Assembly: GCF_026385525.1 (NCBI RefSeq) | Contig: NZ_JANIDY010000003.1 | Span: 62,001-126,000 of the forward strand | Direction: 5' to 3' | Source: Bombella pluederhausensis | GTDB lineage: Bacteria > Pseudomonadota > Alphaproteobacteria > Acetobacterales > Acetobacteraceae | DNA: 64,000 nucleotides | Shown: positions 35,704 to 44,282 of the stretch, piece after piece | Layout of the letters: the number at the start of each line of letters is the position of its first letter | Position numbering within the stretch: position 1 is the first letter of the stretch | The notes under the pieces: generated by a model | What the model was told of the DNA's origin: nothing | Databases searched by the model: none | What the model saw: only the letters and a program-made list of their open reading frames with translations | Position numbers and translations under genes: made by a program

Positions 35704-37883
35704 ATCTCCATACTATTCAAACCGGATTCCGGCGAAAAGTTCCCGTCATTCTTCAGACGGAAATCGCAGAGTGTGGGCTGGCCTGTCTGGCCATGGTTCT
35801 GTGTCATTATGGGCGGCTGGTTGATCTCGTTTCCATTCGGCGGGAAACGTCCGTTTCGGGTACGGGGCTCAACTTACGGGCTCTGATGAAGATTGCTGGA
35901 CGGTACGGGCTGCATTGCCGCCCTGTCCGGCTGGAGCTGGATGATCTCGGCAAATTGTCTCTGCCGTGTATTCTGCACTGGGACTTCAACCACTTCGTTG
36001 TCATGACGAAGGTGACGGATACGGGCATCGTCATCAATGACCCGGCCCGTGGTGAACGGAAAATCTCCCTGGATGAAGTTTCACGTCACTTTACAGGTGT
36101 GGCGCTGGAGCTGAGCCCGGAAACGAAGTTCGAGAAAAAGGACGATCGCCGCCTGCTGAAGGTGCGGGATATGTTCCGCCACATAGCGGGGCTCAAAACT
36201 GTTCTTTGGACATTGGGGGGATTGTCTCTAGGGCTTGAGGTTCTGGCCCTGATTAACCCGATGATGGGGCAGGTCGTTATTGATGAAGTCCTGACGACAG
36301 GGGATCATTCCTTGCTCTGGACTATCGCCGCAGGGATGCTCATTCTGGTCATCATACAGGGGGTGATCTCCACCTTCCGTACATGGCTGGTGATGATTTT
36401 CTCCACCCGTATTTCTCTGCAATGGAATGTCAGCCTTTTTACCCATTTGCTGAATCTGCCGCAGGAGTTTTTCGCCAAGCGTGGCGCAGGTGACATCATC
36501 TCTCGCTTCGGTAGTCTGGGGACCATCCAGCATACGTTTACAACCGACCTCGTGCAGAGCGTTCTTGATGGCATCATGGCCATCGGCATGTTGGTCATGA
36601 TCATCATGTACGGCAAATGGCTGGCGGCGCTGGTGACCATTACCGTGCTGGTGGATCTGGTCGTGCGGTTTGTGCAGTACGGCCCGTATAAGGAAATGTC
36701 CGAGGAATCTCTGGTTCATGCGGCAGCACAGCAGGGGCATTTCATCGAGACATTGCGGGGCATCCGCAGCATCAAGCTGATGGGGCTGCAACGGCGCCGT
36801 GCTGTCGTCTGGACCAACCGGATGGTTGATAACATCAATGCCGGGCTGCGTATCCAGCGTTATGATCTGATCTTTGCCCGTGCTCAGGAGTTCCTCATCG
36901 CTCTGGATAAAGTGGCAACGCTCGTTCTGGGGGCCCGTATGGTGATGTCCGGGGCGATGTCCATCGGTATGTTGATGGCCTTCATGAGCTATCGAGACCA
37001 GTTCTGTGGCCGGGTGAGCAATCTGATCAGCGTTGTGTTTAAGATCAAGAATCTCAAGGTTCAGTGTGATCGTCTTTCCGATATTGCTTTGGCAGAAGCC
37101 GAGGGTGGGGAAGGTGATGCCGGTCAGATAGATGCCGTAGGAATCTCTGATGATGATGGCATGGAGAATCCTGACGTGCCTATGCTGGAATGTCGGGGGC
37201 TCGGGTATCGTTATGGCAAGGAAGACACATGGGTGTTCCGCCATCTGAACCTGAAGGTTTATCCGGGGCAGAGTCTGGCGATTGTTGGGCCTTCAGGCTG
37301 CGGTAAGTCCACCCTCTTAGGGCTGCTGATGGGGCTCATCCAGCCGGAAGAAGGTCAGATTTTCTGGAAAGGCATGGAGCTGAAGGCGGCCAACAGGGAC
37401 GCTTACCGGGCTCGCATTGCTGGTGTTCTTCAGGATGACATTCTGTTCTCTGGCAGCATTGCTGAAAACATCTCAGGCTTTGATGATGAGATGGATATGG
37501 AATGGGTGGCTGAATGTGCGAAGAATGCGCAGATTTTTGATGATGTTCAACGTATGCCCATGGGGCTTGAGACTATCGTAGGGGAGATGGGGAGTACGCT
37601 CTCCGGCGGACAGCGTCAGAGGCTGATTCTGGCCCGTGCCCTGTATCAGGCACCACGCATTCTATTCCTTGATGAAGCAACCAGTAATCTTGATCCTGCC
37701 TCTGAGCAGGCAGTGGAGGCAGTTTTGAATGAGCTGCCTATTACACGGGTGATTGTCACCCATCGCCCCGGCACGGCAGAGCGGGCTGATGCGCTTTATG
37801 TCATGCCCGGCGCACTGGCCAGTATGGCCGCAGCGGAAGCTGCCGCAGCAGAGGCCGCTGCTCCTGCCACCGAGGCTGAATGA
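35700..37883 (+). CDS. peptidase-containing ABC exporter (C39 peptidase, CvaB-like)
   Basis: A 727-residue exporter that cuts the leader off double-glycine peptides and exports them. The N-terminal C39 peptidase domain (about 1-140) keeps its active residues: Gln19, Cys25 (QTEIAECGLACLAMV), His98 (DFNHFVVM) and Asp114 (INDPARG). The membrane domain covers about 165-450. The ATPase domain has Walker A GPSGCGKST (530-538), signature LSGGQRQR (from 634) and Walker B ILFLDEATSNLDP. The GTG start overlaps the adaptor stop and has AAGGGGA upstream. The tail is Ala/Glu-rich. A double-glycine peptide gene lies just downstream on the other strand. Confidence 0.96.
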   Translation: MNLHTIQTGFRRKVPVILQTEIAECGLACLAMVLCHYGRLVDLVSIRRETSVSGTGLNLRALMKIAGRYGLHCRPVRLELDDLGKLSLPCILHWDFNHFVVMTKVTDTGIVINDPARGERKISLDEVSRHFTGVALELSPETKFEKKDDRRLLKVRDMFRHIAGLKTVLWTLGGLSLGLEVLALINPMMGQVVIDEVLTTGDHSLLWTIAAGMLILVIIQGVISTFRTWLVMIFSTRISLQWNVSLFTHLLNLPQEFFAKRGAGDIISRFGSLGTIQHTFTTDLVQSVLDGIMAIGMLVMIIMYGKWLAALVTITVLVDLVVRFVQYGPYKEMSEESLVHAAAQQGHFIETLRGIRSIKLMGLQRRRAVVWTNRMVDNINAGLRIQRYDLIFARAQEFLIALDKVATLVLGARMVMSGAMSIGMLMAFMSYRDQFCGRVSNLISVVFKIKNLKVQCDRLSDIALAEAEGGEGDAGQIDAVGISDDDGMENPDVPMLECRGLGYRYGKEDTWVFRHLNLKVYPGQSLAIVGPSGCGKSTLLGLLMGLIQPEEGQIFWKGMELKAANRDAYRARIAGVLQDDILFSGSIAENISGFDDEMDMEWVAECAKNAQIFDDVQRMPMGLETIVGEMGSTLSGGQRQRLILARALYQAPRILFLDEATSNLDPASEQAVEAVLNELPITRVIVTHRPGTAERADALYVMPGALASMAAAEAAAAEAAAPATEAE

Positions 37884-37900
37884 AACTGTGAAACTGATGG

Positions 37901-37934
37901 AATGAGGGGGGTATCAGACTCCCCCTCATTTTTG
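37901..37934 (+). terminator. rho-independent terminator of the secretion operon
   Basis: AATGAGGGGG and CCCCCTCATT form a perfect 10-bp stem with a 10-base loop, followed by TTTG. It lies 18 bases after the exporter stop. Confidence 0.9.
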
Positions 37935-38000
37935 TTCTGGTTGAGGGGGCAGTTCTTTATCCCGGCCAGGTCTTGCTGGATGGTGTTTTGTATCCGCCAA

Positions 38001-38033
38001 TAAAATACCCGGTACCACCGAAGTGATACCGGG
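38001..38033 (-). terminator. rho-independent terminator with UUCG tetraloop after the bacteriocin-like gene
   Basis: On the minus strand CCCGGTATCAC-TTCG-GTGGTACCGGG forms an 11-bp stem (one G-U pair) capped by the very stable UUCG tetraloop and followed by TATTTTA. It lies about 30 bases after the stop of the double-glycine peptide gene. Confidence 0.93.
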
Positions 38034-38063
38034 CATTCTCTCGACTATAAGGTAGAGTCGATA

Positions 38064-38453
38064 TCAGATGCGCACGGCTGCTGCATTGCCAGCCTGACCG
38101 GCTGTACCATTGGCCCAGCCCTGAACCAGCTGGTTGATCAGCGGCTGAGAACCGCTCAGGCCATAGATCGCGCCAAGCACGGTACCAACGAAGGCACCCT
38201 GCATTGTCGGGATGATCAGGCCAACCAGCTGCCCAATGGAACCGATACCAACGACACCGCCGCCGTCACCACCGTGGGTACCACCGATTGTCATGCCGTA
38301 GCTGGCAAGAGTTGCACCCATGGCAGCTGCACCAAGCAGGGAGTCACCAATACCTGTGGAAGTGACGGTCGGAGTGACACTGCTGAAAGAGCCAAAAAGA
38401 CCACCATTACCACCGGCAACGGAGTTCAGTTCTACAACGCTTAGTTCACGCAT
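38064..38453 (-). CDS. microcin-V-like double-glycine-leader peptide (putative bacteriocin)
   Basis: A 129-residue precursor. Its first 15 residues, MRELSVVELNSVAGG, match the double-glycine leader type and closely resemble the microcin V (CvaC) leader MRTLTLNELDSVSGG; cleavage after Gly15 leaves a 114-residue product. That product is cysteine-free, very rich in Gly, Ala, Ser and Thr, and has long weakly hydrophobic stretches with GxxxG spacing (GDSLLGAAAMGATLASYG, GQLVGLIIPTMQGAFVGTVLGAIYG), as in pore-forming class II bacteriocins. AAGG lies eight bases before the ATG at 38453. An ATG at 38504 would add 17 residues before the leader and is rejected. The matching exporter with C39 peptidase, adaptor and TolC are adjacent. 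Activity and target are not known, and no immunity gene is recognised. Confidence 0.85.
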   Translation of the reverse strand: MRELSVVELNSVAGGNGGLFGSFSSVTPTVTSTGIGDSLLGAAAMGATLASYGMTIGGTHGGDGGGVVGIGSIGQLVGLIIPTMQGAFVGTVLGAIYGLSGSQPLINQLVQGWANGTAGQAGNAAAVRI

Positions 38454-38718
38454 TTTTCTTACCTTAATCAGAAGAGTAATGATCAGCCAAATGACTGTCA
38501 TCAAGTGTGATACTAGGAATAAAATATTAAAAAATGAAAAATGAAACAGAAAAATATAATAAATTTTGCTATTTTAAATGGCTCTGTGAGAGGTTTTTCA
38601 AATATAAAAATAGGTATTCGGCATCAATATTTTTAATTGATTGAGAGTACTCTAAGGTATCGTTATCATTCTGATGGGACAGCGCTGATTTTTATGGGAT
38701 CTTTCTAAGAAAGAGGGC
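38454..38718. other. AT-rich upstream region of the bacteriocin-like gene
   Basis: This stretch is far richer in A and T than its surroundings and holds the promoter of the double-glycine peptide gene. A 36-codon plus-strand frame (38534-38644, MKNETEKYNKFCYF...) is present but has a poor ribosome site. No recognised regulator site is seen. Confidence 0.4.
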
Positions 38719-38744
38719 GACATCGGGACACCTGCCCCGATGTC
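38719..38744 (-). terminator. terminator after the copper-chaperone gene
   Basis: GACATCGGG and CCCGATGTC form a 9-bp stem seven bases after the chaperone stop; minus-strand GCCCTCTTTCTT follows. Confidence 0.75.
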
Positions 38745-38750
38745 CATAGG

Positions 38751-38960
38751 TCAGGCAACGTCAAAACCCGCTTTTTGGACGAGGGTTTTGCAGTCCTGTT
38801 CTGTCAGTGCTGCGTTGGCGGGGGTGATCTGTGCCTGTGGTGGCTCTAACGTGACGGTGGCTTTTTTGATGATAGGGGATGCCTCAAGGGCACGGGTCAG
38901 GGAGCGGACGCAGCCATCACACGTCATGCCGGTGATGGTCAGGGTGATTGTTCTGTTCAT
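38751..38960 (-). CDS. heavy-metal-associated domain protein (CopZ-like copper chaperone)
   Basis: A 69-residue single HMA domain: TLTITGMTCDGCVRSLTRALEASP, with metal ligands Cys14 and Cys17, and a C-terminal VQKAGFDVA. Such proteins carry Cu(I) to P-type ATPases or regulators in the cytoplasm. It is divergent from the copA-copB operon, with a dyad between them that resembles a CueR-type operator, so copper control of both directions is likely. No copper ATPase is in the window. Confidence 0.92.
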   Translation of the reverse strand: MNRTITLTITGMTCDGCVRSLTRALEASPIIKKATVTLEPPQAQITPANAALTEQDCKTLVQKAGFDVA

Positions 38961-39001
38961 GGATGCCTCGTTTCGGCAGTAAGGAGATGATAAGGAAATT
39001 G

Positions 39002-39019
39002 TCTTCCCAAAGGGGAAGA
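39002..39019. promoter_or_regulatory. CueR-like dyad in the copper-gene divergent region
   Basis: TCTTCCC-AAAG-GGGAAGA is a perfect dyad 42 bases from the chaperone start and 46 from the secreted-protein start. On the minus strand it reads CTTCCCCTTTGGGAAG, close to the CCTTCCCCTTGCTGGAAGG type of operator used by copper-responsive MerR proteins. No regulator gene is adjacent. Confidence 0.55.
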
Positions 39020-39064
39020 ACCTTTTTAATCTGGTGAGGAAGCCAGAGGGAGAAAAGGCGTTTC

Positions 39065-39475
39065 ATGTCCGTTGGGCAGTTCTTTCGTATGATGCTGGGT
39101 GTGGCGTTGTGTCTGGTGATGCTGCTGCCTTCTGTCATGCATTCTGCCATGGCGAAAGAAAGCGGCATGGTGTCCCTTTCGGAACATGTAGCGATGGCCC
39201 GGCACGAACATGCTGTGTTTCCCATGCGGGAAGGTGGTGCCATGCCCATGATGATGTCAAAGCCGTCTCCTTCTATGCAGACGGGTATGATGGGAGGAAT
39301 GGCGCCTTGCTGCCAGAGCCATCATGCTGTCTGTGATGCCGGTCTGGTGCCGGAGGGATGGATACCAGAGCCCGTTACGGGCTGGAAGGCGGCCTGTCTT
39401 CTTTATGAAACCCGTATGAGCCTACGCTCCTCTATTGTGCCTCCATGGCGGCCACCGGCTGCCTTGCCTGTCTGA
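39065..39475 (+). CDS. secreted Met/His-rich protein of the copper cluster
   Basis: A 136-residue protein with a signal peptide (MMLGVALCLVMLLPSVMHSAMA). The mature part has many Met, His and Cys residues suited to copper binding: VAMARHEHAVFPM, GAMPMMMSKP, MMGGMAPCCQSHHAVC. It lies 66 bases upstream of copA on the same strand and probably shares its transcript. It may act as a periplasmic copper sponge or chaperone; no family is recognised, so this is inferred from composition and position. Confidence 0.65.
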   Translation: MSVGQFFRMMLGVALCLVMLLPSVMHSAMAKESGMVSLSEHVAMARHEHAVFPMREGGAMPMMMSKPSPSMQTGMMGGMAPCCQSHHAVCDAGLVPEGWIPEPVTGWKAACLLYETRMSLRSSIVPPWRPPAALPV

Positions 39476-39540
39476 CTTACCGTTCGGCTGCTTCTTTTCA
39501 GAACTGGCCTGTGTGAATTACGTCTTGCAGGTATGGTTTC

Positions 39541-41232
39541 ATGTCACGTCATGTTGTGCTGCGCCGCCAGTTTCTGGCTGGTTTAGGGGCGGCAGCATCC
39601 TTTATGGGCCTGTCATCAGGTCCAGCCCGGGCTGATGCCCGCACGCCGCTCCCTCCATTGGAGATGGAACTGCATATTACCCGTCGGAAGGTCCATGTCG
39701 CTGGACGTAGCGGCGAGGGTTATTGCATTAATGGTCAGATGCCCGGCCCTGTCCTGCGCTGGCAGGAAGGGCGGGCTGTTCGTCTGCATGTTTATAATCA
39801 TATGGACGAACCGACTTCTCTGCACTGGCATGGCATCCGGCTGCCGAGCGATCAGGATGGTGTGCCGGGGCTCAGTTTTGCCGGGATTCCGCCCGGTGGG
39901 TCCTTTACATATGCTTTTCCAGTCATGCAGAGCGGGACATACTGGTATCACAGCCATATGGGGCATCAGGAAGCGGCGGGCCTGTATGGTGCTTTGATTG
40001 TTGAACCAGCTGGCCCCTCTTTACTGCCAAAGGCAGAGCGGGATTACACGATTCTGCTTTCAGATTGGTCGGATGTGTCTGCAGAGCAGATTGTGTCCAA
40101 CCTGAAGATGCAGGATGACTATTACAATTTCCGTCAGCGCAGCCTCGCTTCACTCCCGCAGGAGAGCCGGACTGGGGGCGGGCTGTCTGCTGCCTTAAAA
40201 AGCCGTCTGCAATGGTCCCGCATGAGGATGAGCGCTACGGATATTTCCGATGTCAGCGGGGTTCTCTATGTCTATCTGATGAATGGGGAATCAGCAGCTC
40301 AGGGATGGAGCGGACTGTTCCGCCCCGGTGAACGGGTGTGCCTGCGGGTCATCAATGCAGCGACCATGACGCTGTTTGATGTGCGGATACCGGGCCTTGA
40401 GATGATGGTGGTGGAAGCGGATGGGAATCCGGTGAAGCCTGTCCCGGTCGATGAATTCCGTATTGCACCGGGTGAAACTTATGTCGTGATGGTGACGCCG
40501 CAGAAGGAGCAGCCCTACACCATCTTTGCCCAAAGTGAGGACCGTACTGGCTATGCCCGTGGCACGTTGACGCCACGTGCTGGCCTGCTGGGGGTAGTTC
40601 CGCCCATGGATGCCCGGCCTGTGCGGGGCATGGCGGATATGGGCATGGCAATGCCCATGATGAAAGGCATGGTCATGCCGCCAGCCATAGAACGTACCCC
40701 GGCGGATGAGATTGATGATCCCGGCCCGCCACCCCTGAATGTAGAAAACCAGAATGTGGCTGCCAGCCCATCTGAGCGTGTCAGCAGCCCAGGGGATGGG
40801 CTGGAGAATAATGGCCGGCGTGTTCTGGCTTATAGTGACTTGCAGTCCATACGCCCCCCGCCAGACCAGAGGCCTCCGTCACGGGAGATCATTCTGCATC
40901 TCACGGGTAATATGGAACGGTATATATGGGGTTTTAATGGCCGCAAATATTCTGAGTCTGGCCCTATCCGTCTGGCACGGAATGAACGTGTTCGCTTTAC
41001 CATCATAAATGATACGATGATGGAACATCCTTTGCATCTTCATGGGCTCTGGAGCGAGCTGGAGAATGGTGCGGATGACCAGCATCGCCCTCTGAAACAT
41101 ACTGTCATTTCACAGCCGGGGTCTCGCATGAGTGTTCTGGTGACAGCAGATGCGCCCGGCATATGGGCTTATCATTGTCACCTCATGTATCACATGCAGA
41201 CAGGTATGTTCCGGGAGGTAATCATTTCATGA
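39541..41232 (+). CDS. copA: multicopper oxidase CopA (copper resistance)
   Basis: A 563-residue periplasmic multicopper oxidase of the PcoA/CopA type. The twin-arginine signal is LRRQFLAGLGAAASFMGLSSG. Copper-binding motifs are HWHG (His95, His97), YWYHSHMGHQ, HPLHLHG and the C-terminal HCHLMYHMQTGM that binds the type 1 and trinuclear coppers. A Met-rich insert (GMADMGMAMPMMKGMVMP) probably binds Cu(I). It oxidises or sequesters Cu(I) in the periplasm. The stop overlaps the copB start by four bases. Confidence 0.95.
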   Translation: MSRHVVLRRQFLAGLGAAASFMGLSSGPARADARTPLPPLEMELHITRRKVHVAGRSGEGYCINGQMPGPVLRWQEGRAVRLHVYNHMDEPTSLHWHGIRLPSDQDGVPGLSFAGIPPGGSFTYAFPVMQSGTYWYHSHMGHQEAAGLYGALIVEPAGPSLLPKAERDYTILLSDWSDVSAEQIVSNLKMQDDYYNFRQRSLASLPQESRTGGGLSAALKSRLQWSRMRMSATDISDVSGVLYVYLMNGESAAQGWSGLFRPGERVCLRVINAATMTLFDVRIPGLEMMVVEADGNPVKPVPVDEFRIAPGETYVVMVTPQKEQPYTIFAQSEDRTGYARGTLTPRAGLLGVVPPMDARPVRGMADMGMAMPMMKGMVMPPAIERTPADEIDDPGPPPLNVENQNVAASPSERVSSPGDGLENNGRRVLAYSDLQSIRPPPDQRPPSREIILHLTGNMERYIWGFNGRKYSESGPIRLARNERVRFTIINDTMMEHPLHLHGLWSELENGADDQHRPLKHTVISQPGSRMSVLVTADAPGIWAYHCHLMYHMQTGMFREVIIS

Positions 41233-42224
41233 TGAAAACGGATAAATGGCACTCGTTTTTCTTGATCTGCTTTCTGGTGACGCCAGTTCAGGCTTTGTCC
41301 GCCTCTGCATCATATCATTCTGATTCCGATACAAACTTGCCTTATGAAACAGGCCATGATATGTCTTTTGATAAGGCGAGTAAAAAACATGACATGGCTA
41401 TGATGGATATGTCGGATATGGACGACATGTCAGATATGGATGGCATGGACATGCCGGATATGCCCCGTTCTGCACCGCATAAGGCGGCTCCTGCCAAGGG
41501 GAAGAAACAGATCAAAAAACCCCGTATTGTGTACAAGGCCGTGGATGCTCTTGCGCCGCTGGTGGATATTGGTCATCACATGCACGGCATGGATATGGGC
41601 CGCTGGTTTCATGGCGTACTGGATGAGTTCGAAGGCCGTTATCAGGCGGGTGGGAAGTCGTCACTCCGCTGGGATGGTGAGCTCTGGTATGGGGGTGACT
41701 ATAATCGTCTCTGGCTGAAAAGTGAGGGCACCATGACGAAGGGCCGGGTCCATGATGGTGATCAGGAGCTGCTTTTTAGTCGGGCGATTTCGACCTATTT
41801 CAATCTTCAGGGGGGTGTTCGACTGGACCTTGATAGCGGCCCAACCCGTGCATGGGGGGCTTTTGGCGTGGAAGGCTTGGCCCTGTATCAGTTTGAGGTG
41901 CAGGCAACCGGCTATTTCAGCGATCGTGGTGTGGCGGGACGGTTGGAAGGATCATATGACATCCTGCTGACCAACCGTTTGATTCTTCAGCCTCAGCTGG
42001 AACTCAATCTTTACAGCCGTGCTGACCGGAGGCGACAGGTCGGGTCCGGGTTGGCGGATATCGATACCGGGTTACGTCTGCGGTATGAGGTATGGCGTAA
42101 GATGGCGCCTTATGTCGCCGTGACATATGATTCCCCTCTGACACAGGGGCGTCATATGGCCCGTAAACGGGGGGAAAAGGCAAGTGAAGCCCGGTTCACC
42201 TTTGGAATCCGTAGCTGGTTCTGA
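41229..42224 (+). CDS. copB: outer-membrane copper resistance protein CopB
   Basis: A 331-residue outer-membrane protein with a signal peptide (SFFLICFLVTPVQALSA). The mature N-terminus has a Met/Asp-rich repeat (DMSDMDDMSDMDGMDMPDMP) like the copper-binding repeats of CopB/PcoB. The rest is an even beta-strand barrel with typical motifs NRLWLKSEGTM, GVRLDLDSGP, EGSYDILLTNRLILQPQLELNLYS and PYVAVTYDSPL. Start ATG 41229 overlaps the copA stop. It partners CopA in copper tolerance. Confidence 0.94.
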   Translation: MMKTDKWHSFFLICFLVTPVQALSASASYHSDSDTNLPYETGHDMSFDKASKKHDMAMMDMSDMDDMSDMDGMDMPDMPRSAPHKAAPAKGKKQIKKPRIVYKAVDALAPLVDIGHHMHGMDMGRWFHGVLDEFEGRYQAGGKSSLRWDGELWYGGDYNRLWLKSEGTMTKGRVHDGDQELLFSRAISTYFNLQGGVRLDLDSGPTRAWGAFGVEGLALYQFEVQATGYFSDRGVAGRLEGSYDILLTNRLILQPQLELNLYSRADRRRQVGSGLADIDTGLRLRYEVWRKMAPYVAVTYDSPLTQGRHMARKRGEKASEARFTFGIRSWF

Positions 42225-42245
42225 GGCTGACGGATATAATACGGT

Positions 42246-42279
42246 CCATTTTCATGGGGTTTCTGCTTCATGAAAATGG
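42246..42279 (+). terminator. stem-loop after copB
   Basis: CCATTTTCATG and CATGAAAATGG form a perfect 11-bp stem with a 12-base loop, 22 bases after the copB stop, followed by a modest T-rich stretch (TGTATTTTC). Confidence 0.75.
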
Positions 42280-42452
42280 GGTGTATTTTCTCTGGCCTGT
42301 CAGGGGCTAAAGCCAGTCATGATTAATATGGCATGATATTTTTGTGATTACAGAAAAATAACAGAATTATTACATGAACATTTCATTGAAGGCATGATTA
42401 ACCCTTTTTGAATTGAGCGTAGTCATTTTTTTTAATAAAAGTATCATAAGTC

Positions 42453-44267
42453 ATGTCCCGTTTTGGAACTGGAAAAATGGGACAGACATATATGGCGACT
42501 GCACTTGTAAGAGTGGAAGCCGGAACAGCCATTGTCTATAGCAGTGGCTCTTTATCCAGTCTCGTGGATGTTGGCGGACTTTCGTCCATCATTGTGACGC
42601 GCACGGACCGTACACCGCCGGGTGACCCTGTGCGGGTGGACCTTTCGTCTATAATAGGGCAGCTGCGGGGCAACTGCTCCATTATCGTACAGGGCGGGGC
42701 AACCGCTTATGTAGGGGGCGGGCTCGTCAATGTTGGTCTGGGCAATTCATTAAAGTTGGATGGAGGAAGGCTTGTCATTCGCTCCAGCCTGTTGAATGCG
42801 TCTGCCGCCTCCTCCATTACGGTGGGCCCGAATGCGGGGGAATTGCGGATCGAACAGCAGGGCTTTGGGGTAAAGCTTGATCTCCCTGTGAATTTTGTGG
42901 ATGCAGCAGGCCGTCCAACCACAAAGATTCCGCCTAATTTTGTTATGGACTTTCCCGATACGCAGTCGGTTGGGGCGGTCTATGATCCTTCAACGGACCG
43001 GACGACCATCGGTGACGGGGTCAGCGGTCTGGGCATTATCAGTGTCGGGCGGACAACGGTGCTGAAGGGAGACCCCTTCAATTTGCGGGTCAATGGTAAG
43101 CCACAGACGGATTTCTGGGGGAATACGAATGGGTATACATATTCCTTCACAAGAAAGAATGGTCATGATGATGGGCGGGACGGGGTTATTACCTGCTTTC
43201 TTTCAGGTAGCCTGATACGCACCAGCCGGGGCGCTGTGGAAGTGGAACATCTGATCATAGGGGACAGCGTGGCGGTGTTCGGCCCGGATGGTGAGCCGCG
43301 GGGCTGGCGGGCCGTGACATGGATCGGACAGGGGCACGCCACTGTTCGCTCTGATTTGCCGGATGATGAAGCCGGATGGCCCGTTCGTATTTGCCGTCAT
43401 GCTCTGGCGGAGAATGTCCCGCAGAAGGATCTGCTGGTTACGTCAGAACATTGCCTTCTGCTGGACGGGCATTTCATACCGGCCCGGATGTTGGTGAATG
43501 GGGTGTCCATTCTGTATGACCGTGGTTTCACGTCTTATGATTACTGGCATGTCGAGGTAGCGCCGCACAGCATTATCGAGGCTGATGGTGTGTTGACAGA
43601 AAGTTATCTGGATACGGGTAATCGCCGTGGCTTCACGTTCCAGGTTGGCAGATGGGCAGAGGAGGCATCTTTCTGTTGGGAGAAGGATGCGGCAGCTCCA
43701 CTGGGTGTCAGACGGGACGTGGCAGAACCGATCTATCAGGCCGTGAAGGCTCGCATCACGGGGCCATTGGCTCAGCGGGTTGATGTGGAACAGGATCATG
43801 TGGATGATCCCAGTCTGACAGTCGTTACCCCATCGGGCATGGTGCTGCCACTCGTTCGGCAGACCGGGCAACGCTATCTGTTCCGTCTTCCCGAAGCATG
43901 TGAAGCGGTCAGTATAGTGTCCCGTATCAGCCGTCCCTGTGATGTTATCGGTCCCTTTGTGGATGACCGGCGCCGGTTGGGTGTTCTGGTGGGGAAGGTA
44001 CAGCTCTTTCGAGAGGATGGCAGCAGGGCTGATGTAACGGCGTTTCTGTCAGCACCTCAGCAGGATGGATGGGACGTGCAGGAGGCCTCACCCTGCCGCT
44101 GGACGAACGGCAAGGCCCGTCTTGCTCTGCCGGAACAGGCCAGTAAGGGCGAAGTGCTGTTTCTGTCCATCGAGATACTGGCAGGCGGCCCTTATCTGGC
44201 CCAGTCGGAACTCGCTGAACATGGTGGGGTCCGTCTGGGGAATGATGCCGTCAGCCGTGTAGCCTGA
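42453..44267 (+). CDS. Hint-domain protein
   Basis: A 604-residue protein. The N-terminal ~235 residues are Gly/Ser/Val-rich with a repetitive beta pattern like an adhesin or beta-solenoid. A Hint (hedgehog/intein-like) module follows from Cys248: ITCFLSGSLIRTSRGAVEVEHLIIGDSVAVFG, then a block with TSEHCLLLDGHFIPARMLVNG and SYDYWHVEVAPHSIIEADGVLTESY. This is the Hint_2 type common in acetic acid bacteria; the Cys start and EHCLLLDG resemble inteins, so self-cleavage is possible but unproven. The last ~190 residues are unassigned. No signal peptide is seen. Starts at 42477 or 42492 are also possible. Confidence 0.8.
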   Translation: MSRFGTGKMGQTYMATALVRVEAGTAIVYSSGSLSSLVDVGGLSSIIVTRTDRTPPGDPVRVDLSSIIGQLRGNCSIIVQGGATAYVGGGLVNVGLGNSLKLDGGRLVIRSSLLNASAASSITVGPNAGELRIEQQGFGVKLDLPVNFVDAAGRPTTKIPPNFVMDFPDTQSVGAVYDPSTDRTTIGDGVSGLGIISVGRTTVLKGDPFNLRVNGKPQTDFWGNTNGYTYSFTRKNGHDDGRDGVITCFLSGSLIRTSRGAVEVEHLIIGDSVAVFGPDGEPRGWRAVTWIGQGHATVRSDLPDDEAGWPVRICRHALAENVPQKDLLVTSEHCLLLDGHFIPARMLVNGVSILYDRGFTSYDYWHVEVAPHSIIEADGVLTESYLDTGNRRGFTFQVGRWAEEASFCWEKDAAAPLGVRRDVAEPIYQAVKARITGPLAQRVDVEQDHVDDPSLTVVTPSGMVLPLVRQTGQRYLFRLPEACEAVSIVSRISRPCDVIGPFVDDRRRLGVLVGKVQLFREDGSRADVTAFLSAPQQDGWDVQEASPCRWTNGKARLALPEQASKGEVLFLSIEILAGGPYLAQSELAEHGGVRLGNDAVSRVA

Positions 44268-44282
44268 GGGAGAACCGTGCGT

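Noticed and set aside
36228..37244. 338-codon minus-strand frame inside the ABC exporter
   Set aside because: Shadow of the exporter; very His/Gln-rich and without motifs.
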